From: Armatimonadota bacterium
GTDB taxonomy: Bacteria > Armatimonadota > Fimbriimonadia > Fimbriimonadales > GBS-DC
Assembly (NCBI GenBank): GCA_023511915.1
Contig: JAIMAN010000016.1
Location: forward strand, 1 to 48,181
Length of the DNA stretch: 48,181 nt
Reading direction: 5' to 3'
Shown here piece by piece: positions 24,100 through 32,038 of this stretch; within the stretch, counting starts at the first letter, position 1, and every line of letters starts with the position of its first letter. Made by a program: the position numbers and the translations under genes. The notes beneath the pieces were generated by a model. It made no database searches. It was not told the origin of the DNA and was given only the letters and a program-made list of their open reading frames with translations.

Positions 24100-24204
24100 T
24101 CACGTCGTGCGGTTGCGTCGGGAGCGTCCCGTCGCCCAGTCCCACAGCCCAAACACGATGTCCAGCAGGAACCAATCGATGATGTCCAGCAGCCACCTCA
24201 TCAT
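24100..24204 (-). CDS. Tiny hydrophobic peptide, 34 residues
   Basis: Reads MMRWLLDIIDWFLLDIVFGL and then WDWATGRSRRNRTT. A single amphipathic or transmembrane helix rich in W, L and D is followed by a basic tail. Its ATG at 24204 overlaps the stop of the preceding small gene by 4 bp (ATGA), typical of true translational coupling. It is the last gene of the leftward NurA operon. No homolog is recognised. A holin-like, toxin-like or membrane-anchoring role is possible but unsupported. Confidence 0.5.
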   Translation of the reverse strand: MMRWLLDIIDWFLLDIVFGLWDWATGRSRRNRTT

Positions 24205-24395
24205 CGCGTCCCCCGTCGTCGCGTGAGCCTGCGCGCGCGGCAGCTGCGTTGTCGGCACGCACGGCTCGAATCGCTTGTGTCGTCTGTGTCGTCGTCCCAC
24301 TTCCCCTCGCGCATCTCGCGGTCAATCCGCCACAGGTGCAAGAGGATATCCAGCCCGCGCCACACAATCTCAAGCAGCCAAACCCACAGGCTCAT
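24201..24395 (-). CDS. Small amphipathic peptide, 64 residues
   Basis: Begins MSLWVWLLEIVWRGLDILLH with an amphipathic Trp/Leu-rich helix, then an acidic stretch KWDDDTDDTSD and a basic Arg-rich end. The start lies 6 bp after the stop of the helical-repeat gene and its stop overlaps the next ATG, so it sits inside a four-gene operon. Its helix resembles that of the following 34-residue peptide, suggesting a duplication or a two-peptide pair. The Arg-rich tail is less convincing as coding sequence. Function unknown. Confidence 0.5.
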   Translation of the reverse strand: MSLWVWLLEIVWRGLDILLHLWRIDREMREGKWDDDTDDTSDSSRACRQRSCRARRLTRRRGTR

Positions 24396-24401
24396 TGTCG
24401 C

Positions 24402-25484
24402 CTATATGCTTATACTCCCAGTTTCCAGCCAATCGGCGGCGAGTGGGTAGTCTCTTGAGCGCGTGTTCAGGATGATTTTGTTTGCCTCTTCGAGGCATGC
24501 CGCGCGCGTCGCTGCAGGCGCATGGTCGGCAACCTGTCGTGCAAGCGCGGGAGTGAGCGCGTGGCGGTCGCAGAGGATTTGCAGGGCGTCGGCGTGCTTG
24601 CCTTCGTAGATGTAGATGGCGGCGACCTCCTCCGCATCCCGATGCTCTCGGATACGACGCAGCACTTTGGGGCGCAGCTTCGCCCACTGCGCGCCCGCAA
24701 GCTGCTCCAGCCGTTTGTATTTCTCTAAGGTGGGCTCGTCTTCCACAGAGATTTGCATCGCCTCCAGCGCGATGGCGTCTTTGCCCCTCTCGGCGGCGCG
24801 GGCAGCAAGCCACTCTCCGAGCGACGCTCGCAGGTCGGCTTCAGGATCGTAAGGATCGCTGCGCCGCCGCTTTTGCGATTCGCGCAGCGCGTCGTATGCC
24901 AGCGGAATCGCCGTCTCTGTGTGCCCCAGCACGTCCAGCGCACGCACGAAACTGTCCCACTCGTACAACTTGCGGAACTGCTGACGCGCCGTCTCAACCG
25001 CCATTTCTACCTCGCCTTGCAGCGCCCGCATGATCGCGTAGCGGTGATACTGCCCGCTCTCCCAGGCCAACTTCAGGTACGCCTCGATGGCGCCGCGCTG
25101 TTCAAGCACGCGCAACTGAATAATGTTGGCAAGATCCACAAAGTCTTCCTCAAAATCGGAATGCCACAAGTCACGGGCGCGCTCTATGTCTGAAAGCGCC
25201 TCCAGCCACTCGTCGAATTCGGAGTCGTATTCCCTTCGGAAGAACTTAGGCGGGATTCGCCCGTGCTGAACAAGCACATAAACGCAAGTGCGGATTTCAT
25301 CGCCCCACGGATCCAACTCCTGCTGGAGCCAGCCTCTGGCTAATTGTGCAATCTGTTGCATGAGCGGGTCTTTCGGGTTAGGTAGGCTCAGGGCGAGTTC
25401 CGCCGCGAGGCAGGCAAGGGCGTTGATGGCGTCCTCAGCGGGGTTTTCACCGCTCAGAAAGTCGTAGAAGTCCTCGACGCTCAC
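24402..25484 (-). CDS. Helical-repeat (TPR-like) protein of unknown function
   Basis: 360 residues. The GTG start at 25484 overlaps the NurA-like stop by 4 bp (GTGA); longer upstream frames overlap that gene and are not needed. The sequence is all-helical, with an acidic first half (EYDSEFDEWLEALSD) and TPR-like repeats in the second (RALDVLGHTETAIPLAYDAL, AEEVAAIYIYEGKHADALQI). The C-terminal part recalls the helical repeat region attached to SWIM zinc-finger proteins, but no SWIM motif is present. It may be a scaffold or adaptor for the nuclease encoded upstream. It is followed 6 bp later by the 64-residue peptide. Confidence 0.75.
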   Translation of the reverse strand: MSVEDFYDFLSGENPAEDAINALACLAAELALSLPNPKDPLMQQIAQLARGWLQQELDPWGDEIRTCVYVLVQHGRIPPKFFRREYDSEFDEWLEALSDIERARDLWHSDFEEDFVDLANIIQLRVLEQRGAIEAYLKLAWESGQYHRYAIMRALQGEVEMAVETARQQFRKLYEWDSFVRALDVLGHTETAIPLAYDALRESQKRRRSDPYDPEADLRASLGEWLAARAAERGKDAIALEAMQISVEDEPTLEKYKRLEQLAGAQWAKLRPKVLRRIREHRDAEEVAAIYIYEGKHADALQILCDRHALTPALARQVADHAPAATRAACLEEANKIILNTRSRDYPLAADWLETGSISI

Positions 25485-26563
25485 ACGCCAGAGGTCGCCG
25501 ACCTGTTGACGCCGCGCGTGTCGCCGACGCGCTCCAGCGCGGCGCGCAGCATCGCTTCGCTGGGCGCGCGGCTGCGTAAGTGCTGCTCGCACATCCGAAA
25601 CGGGTAGAGCAGGCGGTCGTAGCGCGGGTCGGGCAGGCTCACGGGGCGCGTTTCTTGCAGCAGCCACGCCGAGATTTTGTCTGCCCACTCGCGCGTGTCG
25701 TCGGGACTGGTCAGCACGGGCGTCTCGACGCGCACCAGCCCGTAGGTCGGCGACGCGCCCTGCTGCCAGCGCAACCGCAGATACCAGCTGTAGACCTCGC
25801 TCTGACCTGCACGCACGGGACGGAACACACTGCTCCGATAGCCCGCAGGCATGTTCAGCACCTTCAGCATCCAGTTCAGCTCCAAGTAGGTGGTGCGGTG
25901 CGACTTGGAGACGCCGACCACATTCACCAGCCGTCGCCGCTCCAACGCGCTCATCAGGTCGGCAATCGAGCCGTCCACCAGCAGCCAATCGCCTGAGTCG
26001 CGCTCTTGTTGGTTAATCCAGCGCAAGGCGAGTTTGCGCTCCAGCTGGTCGCGCACGCGCGCGACAGTCGCCCCCGCGCGCACCAGCATCGTCTGGAACG
26101 AGGTCACGCCCAACTCGCGTTCCTCCAGCGAGTCGTGAACCGCAATCCCTGCCCGCTCGAACAGGCTCGCATCGAACGCTTTCAGCGGCAAGTAGAGCGC
26201 CTCGTGCGCTTCGGTGAGCGCAGGCACAGGGTGCAACTCACGGTTGCGCCGCTCCAGCACCATCGCCGCCACATAGCCGTACACTACAGGCATCACGCCA
26301 TACAGGGTGAGCTGATAATACAGCAGCTGCGAGTGCTGGATGCCGTCGATGAAGTGCGTGAACTGTGTCGGCTCGTCGCTGCGGGGCACTTCGAACACGC
26401 CAAACTCCTTGCGCCCAGGTTCGGATGCAAGCATCGCTTGGCTGAAGCCCCCCTCCTCATCGGGCGGTTCAATCGTGTCTTCCGAGCTAAGCTGGCGCAC
26501 CACCTGCACGCCTTCCGAATGCTCCTGCAAAAACGCCGCGAGTTTCCTCAAGAAGTCCGTCAT
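25481..26563 (-). CDS. NurA-domain nuclease-like protein
   Basis: 360 residues from the ATG at 26563. The NurA-type RNase H-like core is suggested by D73 in THFIDGIQHS, D197 in WLLVDGSIADLMS and VVGVSKSHRTTYLE. These are the metal-binding aspartates and the conserved lysine-histidine strand of the family. NurA proteins are 5'-3' DNA exonucleases that normally work with the HerA ATPase in double-strand break resection. No herA is seen in the window. Here the gene is coupled to a helical-repeat protein and two tiny peptides. The assignment rests on motif pattern; a remote Argonaute-like or RNase H-like nuclease is an alternative. No clear Shine-Dalgarno precedes the start. Confidence 0.7.
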   Translation of the reverse strand: MTDFLRKLAAFLQEHSEGVQVVRQLSSEDTIEPPDEEGGFSQAMLASEPGRKEFGVFEVPRSDEPTQFTHFIDGIQHSQLLYYQLTLYGVMPVVYGYVAAMVLERRNRELHPVPALTEAHEALYLPLKAFDASLFERAGIAVHDSLEERELGVTSFQTMLVRAGATVARVRDQLERKLALRWINQQERDSGDWLLVDGSIADLMSALERRRLVNVVGVSKSHRTTYLELNWMLKVLNMPAGYRSSVFRPVRAGQSEVYSWYLRLRWQQGASPTYGLVRVETPVLTSPDDTREWADKISAWLLQETRPVSLPDPRYDRLLYPFRMCEQHLRSRAPSEAMLRAALERVGDTRGVNRSATSGV

Positions 26564-26665
26564 AGCGGTAGACAAGATTCGACTATTTCTGGGGGAACTC
26601 CTGCCAACTCGCAGGAAAATTCTCCCCAACGGTGAATACGCCCCTTGCAAGGAGGGCTTATAGGT

Positions 26666-27637
26666 ATGCAATACACGCACTTAGGGCGTTCGGGTCTGCT
26701 GGTGAGCCGCCTGTGCTTGGGCACGATGAACTTCGGTCCCAACACCAGCGAGGAAGACTCGTATCGGATTATGGATCGCGCCTTGGAGCTGGGCATCAAC
26801 TTTTTCGACACGGCGAATGTGTACGGCTGGGTCAAAGGCGAGGGGATTACAGAGCAGATTATCGGGCGCTGGTGGGCGCAAGGCGGCGGGCGACGCGAGA
26901 AGGTGGTCATCGCGACCAAAGTGTACGGCGTCATGGGCGACTGGCCCAACGAATCGCGCCTGTCGGCGTTGCATATCAAGCGCGCCTGCGAGGACAGCCT
27001 GCGCCGCCTCAAAACCGACTACATCGACCTGTACCAGATGCACCACATCGACCGCGAGTGCCCATGGGAAGAAATCTGGCAGGCGATGGAGCAACTCTAC
27101 CGCGAGGGCAAGATTCTGTATGTCGGCAGCAGCAACTTCGCGGGCTGGCATATCGCCCAAGCGCAGGAGCTTGCCAAGCAGCGGCACTTCATGGGGCTGG
27201 TCTCCGAGCAGAGCCTGTATAACCTGAACGCGCGGATGATTGAACTGGAGGTCATCCCCGCCTGCTTGCATTACGGGATTGGTATCATTCCGTGGAGTCC
27301 GCTGGCGAGCGGGCTGCTGGGCGGCATCCTCAAGGGCGTTCAGGAAGGGCGACGTGCTTCGGAAGGCGTACAGAAGATGCTGGAGAAGTACCGCGACCGC
27401 ATCGAACGCTACGAGGCGTTCTGCGAGGAGTTAGGCGAGGAGCCTGCGAATGTCGCGCTGGCGTGGCTGCTGCACCAACCCGCCGTCACCGCGCCGATTA
27501 TCGGGCCGCGCACGCTGGAACAGTTAGACCGCAGCATGCGCGCGCTGGAGATTCGCCTCGACGAGGACGCCCTCAAGCGGCTGGACGAAATCTTCCCTGG
27601 TCCTGGCGGTCCCGCGCCCGAAGCGTATGCGTGGTGA
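26666..27637 (+). CDS. Aldo/keto reductase
   Basis: 323 residues with the (beta/alpha)8 barrel landmarks: MQYTHLGRSGLLVSRLCLGT, active-site FFDTANVYG, the catalytic lysine in VVIATKVYG, YIDLYQMHHIDRECP, VGSSNFAGW and the NADP-site PIIGPRTLEQLD. It reduces aldehydes or ketones with NADPH in the cytosol; the substrate is unknown. The ATG at 26666 is preferred over an in-frame ATG at 26645, as AAGGAGGG precedes it. It is divergent from the NurA-like operon. Confidence 0.93.
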   Translation: MQYTHLGRSGLLVSRLCLGTMNFGPNTSEEDSYRIMDRALELGINFFDTANVYGWVKGEGITEQIIGRWWAQGGGRREKVVIATKVYGVMGDWPNESRLSALHIKRACEDSLRRLKTDYIDLYQMHHIDRECPWEEIWQAMEQLYREGKILYVGSSNFAGWHIAQAQELAKQRHFMGLVSEQSLYNLNARMIELEVIPACLHYGIGIIPWSPLASGLLGGILKGVQEGRRASEGVQKMLEKYRDRIERYEAFCEELGEEPANVALAWLLHQPAVTAPIIGPRTLEQLDRSMRALEIRLDEDALKRLDEIFPGPGGPAPEAYAW

Positions 27638-27655
27638 GCGACTCTGAGCGTTCCA

Positions 27656-27693
27656 CATCGTCTCCCTGCAGGGCGCACCGCAGGGAGACGATG
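27656..27693. terminator. Perfect 14-bp hairpin after the aldo/keto reductase
   Basis: CATCGTCTCCCTGC (27656-27669) is exactly repeated inverted as GCAGGGAGACGATG (27680-27693) with a 10-nt loop. It begins 18 nt after the stop. No T tract follows, so it may be a processing or stabilising element rather than a classic terminator. Confidence 0.55.
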
Positions 27694-27793
27694 CTGAGCG
27701 CGAGTGTCCCCGTCTCACCCGTTCGCGCAGAATCCCCTCTGAACAACGCCGCACTCCAAGCGTCCGTAAGGGTGTACCACTGGAGGAGAAACC

Positions 27794-28771
27794 ATGAAAC
27801 CGCAACTTGTTGTGCCCACCGTTCTCGTGAGCGTCGGCGTCACGGTTTACATTGCGGTTGGGGTTCAAGGCGAGACCCCAAGCGAGCTTGTGCGCCAGAC
27901 AATCAACTGGCAGAACAGGGAACGGGTGTACCATGTCCACTATCCCAACAATAGGCTTCCAGATACGCCCAAAGCCGTGGTGTTCGTGCTTCATGGGGGC
28001 GGCGGCGCAAAGGCGCAGGAGCTGGCGAGCCGAACAGGCATGAACCGCATCGCCGACCGTGAGGACTTCATCGTCGTGTATCCCGCCGGGGTGGACGGTC
28101 AGTGGAACGATGGGCGCGGCAAGACCTTCCGACGCGCCCAAGACAACACCGATGTGGACGATGTGGGGTTCATCGCCGCAGTCATCGTCGCCCTCGTCCG
28201 CAAAGGGCACGCCGACCCCAGCCGAATCTACGCCATGGGATTGTCCAACGGCGGCATGATGACCTACCGCTTAGGCATCGAACTCGGCGATAAACTGGCG
28301 GCAATCGCCGCAGTGATTGCCAACTTACCCGAAAAAATCGCGGGGCAAAAGCCTGTGCGACCGCTGCCCGTGCTGATTATGAACGGCACGGACGACCCGA
28401 TGGTGCCTTGGAACGGCGGCGCGGTGCGCGTGCTGGGCGGAGAATACGGCACAGTGCTGTCCACCGAGCGCACTGTGCACTACTGGGTCAACGCCGCAAG
28501 TCTCCCCCGCACGCCCACGACTCGCGTTTTAGAGGACAAGTCCCCAGAGGACCGTTGCACGGTCGAGGTCGACGAGTATCAGAAGGCAGGGAGCCGCGTC
28601 GAGGTCGTCCTATACCGTATCAAAGGCGGCGGGCACAACCTGCCTGGCGGCAACACGCCCGATCGCCCCCGCTTACTGGGCAGGAAGTGTATGGACATAA
28701 ACGGCGTAGAGGTCATCTGGTCGTTTTTCAAGAAACACTCGCTCGCCGCGAACAGAACGAGAAGTTCGTGA
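27794..28771 (+). CDS. Exported PHB-depolymerase-like esterase (alpha/beta hydrolase)
   Basis: 325 residues. A hydrophobic N-terminus (about residues 5-26) acts as signal peptide or anchor. VVFVLHGGGGAKAQEL supplies the oxyanion region, GLSNGGMMTYRLG the nucleophile serine elbow, NGTDDPMVPWNGG the aspartate region and IKGGGHNLPGG the histidine, so the triad is complete. The family (LpqC/PHB depolymerase, CE1-like) includes feruloyl and acetyl xylan esterases, which fits the nearby arabinofuranosidase-like gene and the GH10 xylanase. GGAGGAG lies before the ATG. The upstream hairpin at 27656 separates it from the reductase. Confidence 0.88.
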   Translation: MKPQLVVPTVLVSVGVTVYIAVGVQGETPSELVRQTINWQNRERVYHVHYPNNRLPDTPKAVVFVLHGGGGAKAQELASRTGMNRIADREDFIVVYPAGVDGQWNDGRGKTFRRAQDNTDVDDVGFIAAVIVALVRKGHADPSRIYAMGLSNGGMMTYRLGIELGDKLAAIAAVIANLPEKIAGQKPVRPLPVLIMNGTDDPMVPWNGGAVRVLGGEYGTVLSTERTVHYWVNAASLPRTPTTRVLEDKSPEDRCTVEVDEYQKAGSRVEVVLYRIKGGGHNLPGGNTPDRPRLLGRKCMDINGVEVIWSFFKKHSLAANRTRSS

Positions 28772-28883
28772 GGGACTCTACTGCATAGAACCGCTGCCTG
28801 TGTCAACTGCACTACCGCTGGCGGTTTGCACAGAGTTTGCCCTACATAACGCCCTTCGCCTCGCGCGTCAGTATCCAAACCTG

Positions 28884-28892
28884 TGCTATAAT
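28884..28892 (+). promoter_or_regulatory. Extended -10 promoter (TGCTATAAT) of the glycoside hydrolase gene
   Basis: TATAAT at 28887-28892 is preceded by TGC, the extended -10 form. The -35 region is poor. The predicted start of transcription is about 28899. Confidence 0.7.
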
Positions 28893-28900
28893 AGAGTGCG

Positions 28901-28918
28901 CCTTGAAACGGTTCAAGG
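28901..28918 (+). promoter_or_regulatory. Hairpin at the predicted 5' end of the glycoside hydrolase mRNA
   Basis: CCTTGAA and TTCAAGG form a perfect 7-bp inverted repeat with a 4-nt loop. Its place, next to the predicted transcript start, mirrors the hairpin at 7713-7728. Confidence 0.5.
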
Positions 28919-28932
28919 CACGGAGGCAAACT

Positions 28933-30837
28933 ATGCGCTGGAGCATCCTATTGTTGGTAGGCTTGATGGCAGGCGCGCATGCAGACGACTTCGCGCACCC
29001 TGCCGTCTATCGCGATTACCCAGCAGGACGCTGGGAGGACTGGTCGTGGGCGAACCGCGACATGCAAAACGCCAGCCCCGTGCGCACGGGGCAACGCTCG
29101 ATTCGCGTGGACTTCTACCCGTGGTCGTCCATCTGGTTCAAAAACCCTAGCGGTTTCGTCGTGGACGGGTTTACGCACTTGGAGTTCTGGGTGCATGGGG
29201 GCAGCGCGGGCAACCCCCGCTTCCACATCCGCGCGGAGGTGAACGGCGTAGACCGCCCGTTGGTTCCCATCACGAACTTCGCCAGTAGCCTGCCCGCGAA
29301 CCAGTGGACGCGCGTGCAGGCGCCCCTGAGCGCGTTGGGGGTCACCCCCGGCGACCGCATCACGGGCATCCACTTCCGCGAGTTTTCGGGGCAGAGCGTG
29401 CCCACCTTCTACCTCGACGACATTCGGTTCCTGCGGGCGAATGTCAGTAACCGCGCGACGGCGACCGTCAACTTCAGCGCGACAGGACGCGCCATCACCC
29501 AGCCGATGCGTGGAATCAATGTCGCCTGCTGGGACTGGTTCCTCACGACGCCTGAACGCCGTCAACTGCTCAAGCAGGTGGGCTTCGGGATGCTGCGCTA
29601 CCCCGGCGGCTCGATTTCTAACGAATACGATTGGCGCACGAACAGCAACCGTCGCAACGGGGGAACCTACGGCACGAACACGGACGGTTTTCTCAGCGTG
29701 GCGAACGACATCGGCGCGGAGAAGAATATCACCATCAACTACGGCTCAGGCACGCCGCAGGAAGCCGCCGACTGGGTGCAGTACGCCAACATCCAGCGCA
29801 ACGGGAATGTGCGCTACTGGACCATCGGCAACGAGAACTACGGCACTTGGGAGTACGACACGCACCCCAACCGACACGACGCGCATACCTACGCCTACTT
29901 TGTGCAGGACGCGATGACCCGTATGAAGGGCGTTGACCCGACCATCAAGGTCGGTGTGGTCGGCGTGCCCAACGAACACGAGTTCACCCAGCGCTTCAGC
30001 GTCACGAACCCGCGCACAGGGCGATCGCACAACGGCTGGACGCCCGTACTGCTGAACCGCCTGAACAGCCTCGGCGTCGTGCCCGACTTTTTCGACATCC
30101 ACATCTACCCGCAACTGCCCGGACGCGAAGACGACGCTTTCGTGCTGGACGACACGCGCATTTGGGACGAGATTATCCCCCAGACGCGCCAAATCCTGCG
30201 CGACTACTTGGGCGCGGCGGGCGACGCCGTGCCGATTTTCGTCACCGAGAACAACACCGTCGCCTACAGCCCGGGCAAGCAGACCACCAGCATGGTGAAC
30301 GCGCTCTATATGGCGGACTCGTGGGCGCGGGCGATACTGGCGGGCGCGGACGCCTACGCATGGTGGGATCTGCACAACTCCACTGAAACAAACAACAACA
30401 ACTCGCCCGTGCTGTACGGCTGGCGCAACTGGGGCGACTACGGGATTGTGGCGTCGGGCTACCCGTCGGGTGTGGGCGACCCGCTGAACACGCCGTACCC
30501 AACCTTCTTCGCGGCGCAACTGATTATGCGCTTCGCCAAGCCGGGCGACATCCTCCTGCGCGGGGTCAGCAGCAACCCGATGCTCGCCGTGTACGCCGTG
30601 CGCACCCAAGGCGGCAAGGGCAGGCTGCTGGTCATCAACAAGATGCGCAGCACTTCTGTAGACGCTGAGATTCGGCTGCAGGGGCTACGCGCGGGCAGCC
30701 AAGTCACGGTGCGCTTCTACTCGGCGGCGCAGGACAGCGCGAGAAGTGAGTCGCTCGGCATGCGCACCATCAGCAGCCGCGGCGACCGAATCACGCACCG
30801 CTTCCCGCCGATGTCGGTCAGCGTGCTGGAGTGGTGA
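28933..30837 (+). CDS. Secreted clan GH-A glycoside hydrolase, alpha-L-arabinofuranosidase-like
   Basis: 634 residues. GGAGG precedes the ATG and the first 17 residues (to AGAHA) are a signal peptide. Residues about 18-170 form a beta-sandwich carbohydrate-binding-like domain ending in FYLDDIRFLRA. The TIM barrel follows, with GMLRYPGGSISNEYDWRTN, the acid/base E301 in TIGNENYGTW and the nucleophile E439 in IFVTENNTV. A beta-sandwich closes the protein. The layout is that of GH51/GH39-like arabinofuranosidases, with GH44 as an alternative. It would remove arabinose side chains from plant xylan outside the cell, complementing the GH10 enzyme and the esterase upstream. Confidence 0.8.
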   Translation: MRWSILLLVGLMAGAHADDFAHPAVYRDYPAGRWEDWSWANRDMQNASPVRTGQRSIRVDFYPWSSIWFKNPSGFVVDGFTHLEFWVHGGSAGNPRFHIRAEVNGVDRPLVPITNFASSLPANQWTRVQAPLSALGVTPGDRITGIHFREFSGQSVPTFYLDDIRFLRANVSNRATATVNFSATGRAITQPMRGINVACWDWFLTTPERRQLLKQVGFGMLRYPGGSISNEYDWRTNSNRRNGGTYGTNTDGFLSVANDIGAEKNITINYGSGTPQEAADWVQYANIQRNGNVRYWTIGNENYGTWEYDTHPNRHDAHTYAYFVQDAMTRMKGVDPTIKVGVVGVPNEHEFTQRFSVTNPRTGRSHNGWTPVLLNRLNSLGVVPDFFDIHIYPQLPGREDDAFVLDDTRIWDEIIPQTRQILRDYLGAAGDAVPIFVTENNTVAYSPGKQTTSMVNALYMADSWARAILAGADAYAWWDLHNSTETNNNNSPVLYGWRNWGDYGIVASGYPSGVGDPLNTPYPTFFAAQLIMRFAKPGDILLRGVSSNPMLAVYAVRTQGGKGRLLVINKMRSTSVDAEIRLQGLRAGSQVTVRFYSAAQDSARSESLGMRTISSRGDRITHRFPPMSVSVLEW

Positions 30838-30863
30838 AGCATAGCGTGTGCGCCCTGTGTGGG

Positions 30864-31952
30864 TTAGGAACGCAGCACCGCCTGCAGGCGTTCAATCACC
30901 CGCGCGGGGCGCACGCTCAGCATGCACTGGTGGCGCGGCAGCAGGCACGCGGCGTTGCGGAAGCGGTTCTCGTAGCACTTGCTGCACGGCTCGTCGGGTA
31001 GCACCAGATGCAGGTGCGGTACGGGCGGCGTCCACACCATCCACGGGCTTGCCCCAAACAGCGCGATTGTCGGCGTGCGCACGCTGTAGGCGATGTGCAT
31101 AATCCCGTTATCCACCGACACGCACGCCTTTGCCCGCGCCAGCGCGCCTGCTGCCTGCGGCAGGCTGAATTGCCCGCGCAGGTCGATCAGCGGCGTCTGT
31201 TCCAGCAGCCACGACTCGGTGTCGCCCGTGTGGTACACCGCGCTCTGGCGCTGCGGCTTGTCGCCGAGTAGCCCCACGCGGTAGCCGTGTCCAAAGCACC
31301 AGTCAATAACCTGCTTCCAGTAGTCGCGGCTCCAGAGTTTGGCGGGGCGTCGCCCGCCTGTGGAGATCAGCACTTCGGGGATGTCGCATGCGGGGTCTTC
31401 GGTGGGCACTTCCGTGCGGTAGAAGTCGGTCTCCACGAACGCCAGTCGACACCAAATCTCACCGATGTAGGTGCTGTTTAGGATGTCGCCGTAGCGCTGC
31501 AGCAAATCGGGCGCCGACCAGAACTCGTCGTGCAGTTGGTGGCGTTTGCCAGGCGCGCGGGGCGCCTCCTCGCGCAGGTCGGCAGCGAAGCACTTGCCCA
31601 CCACATAGCGCGGCTGCAGCATGTGCGCCACGAACGCCATCGTGGGGTGGAAGTCGCAGTTAATCGCCAAGTCGTACTCGCCTGCGACGGCGCGCCGCTC
31701 GGCAAGGAACGCGGGAAGTTCGGTCAGCGCGTTCGGGTTGCCGAACACCGAGAAGCGCGCGTCGATATAGGGCAACGCCTCCTCCAACTCGCGCGTGCGC
31801 TCGCCACTGAAGTAGTCCAGCGTGCAGTCGGGGTACTTCTCCTTCAGCCCGCGCAGCAGCGGCGTGATGATCACAAAATCGCCCAGCGCGTCATAAAACA
31901 GCACGGCGATATGCGGGCGCGGGCGCAACGGCTGGTCGTCGAACCATTCCAT
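30864..31952 (-). CDS. Glycosyltransferase family 9 (heptosyltransferase-like), second copy
   Basis: 362 residues from the ATG at 31952. HIAVLFYDALGDFVIITPLL is the GT9 N-terminal fingerprint. ACVSVDNGIMHIAYSV and IALFGASPWMVWTPP form the donor-binding C-terminal region, followed by a cysteine cluster (CSKCYENRFRNAACLLPRHQ with one further Cys) often found in these enzymes. It probably adds a heptose-like sugar to cell-surface glycans. It is only distantly related to the GT9 at 6547. The ATG lies 9 nt after a GGTACACT box. A longer frame to 32072 overlaps cheC and is not used. Confidence 0.9.
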   Translation of the reverse strand: MEWFDDQPLRPRPHIAVLFYDALGDFVIITPLLRGLKEKYPDCTLDYFSGERTRELEEALPYIDARFSVFGNPNALTELPAFLAERRAVAGEYDLAINCDFHPTMAFVAHMLQPRYVVGKCFAADLREEAPRAPGKRHQLHDEFWSAPDLLQRYGDILNSTYIGEIWCRLAFVETDFYRTEVPTEDPACDIPEVLISTGGRRPAKLWSRDYWKQVIDWCFGHGYRVGLLGDKPQRQSAVYHTGDTESWLLEQTPLIDLRGQFSLPQAAGALARAKACVSVDNGIMHIAYSVRTPTIALFGASPWMVWTPPVPHLHLVLPDEPCSKCYENRFRNAACLLPRHQCMLSVRPARVIERLQAVLRS

Positions 31953-31961
31953 CGAGCCGAA

Positions 31962-31967
31962 AGTGTA
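31962..31967 (-). promoter_or_regulatory. Predicted -10 box (GGTACACT) of the second GT9 gene
   Basis: Reading leftwards, TACACT with GG before it ends 9 nt ahead of the ATG at 31952. A very short or no leader is expected. Confidence 0.4.
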
Positions 31968-32038
31968 CCTGAACCCCGTACCTTTACAATAACCCGCGCC
32001 CCCAAAGTATGGCAAGAATCTGTCGGCGGGGGCGAGAG

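Noticed and set aside
24402-25988. Start of the helical-repeat protein far upstream at 25988
   Set aside because: That extension is antisense-like Arg/Ala-rich sequence overlapping the NurA-like gene. The GTG at 25484 overlaps the NurA stop and begins the coding-like part.
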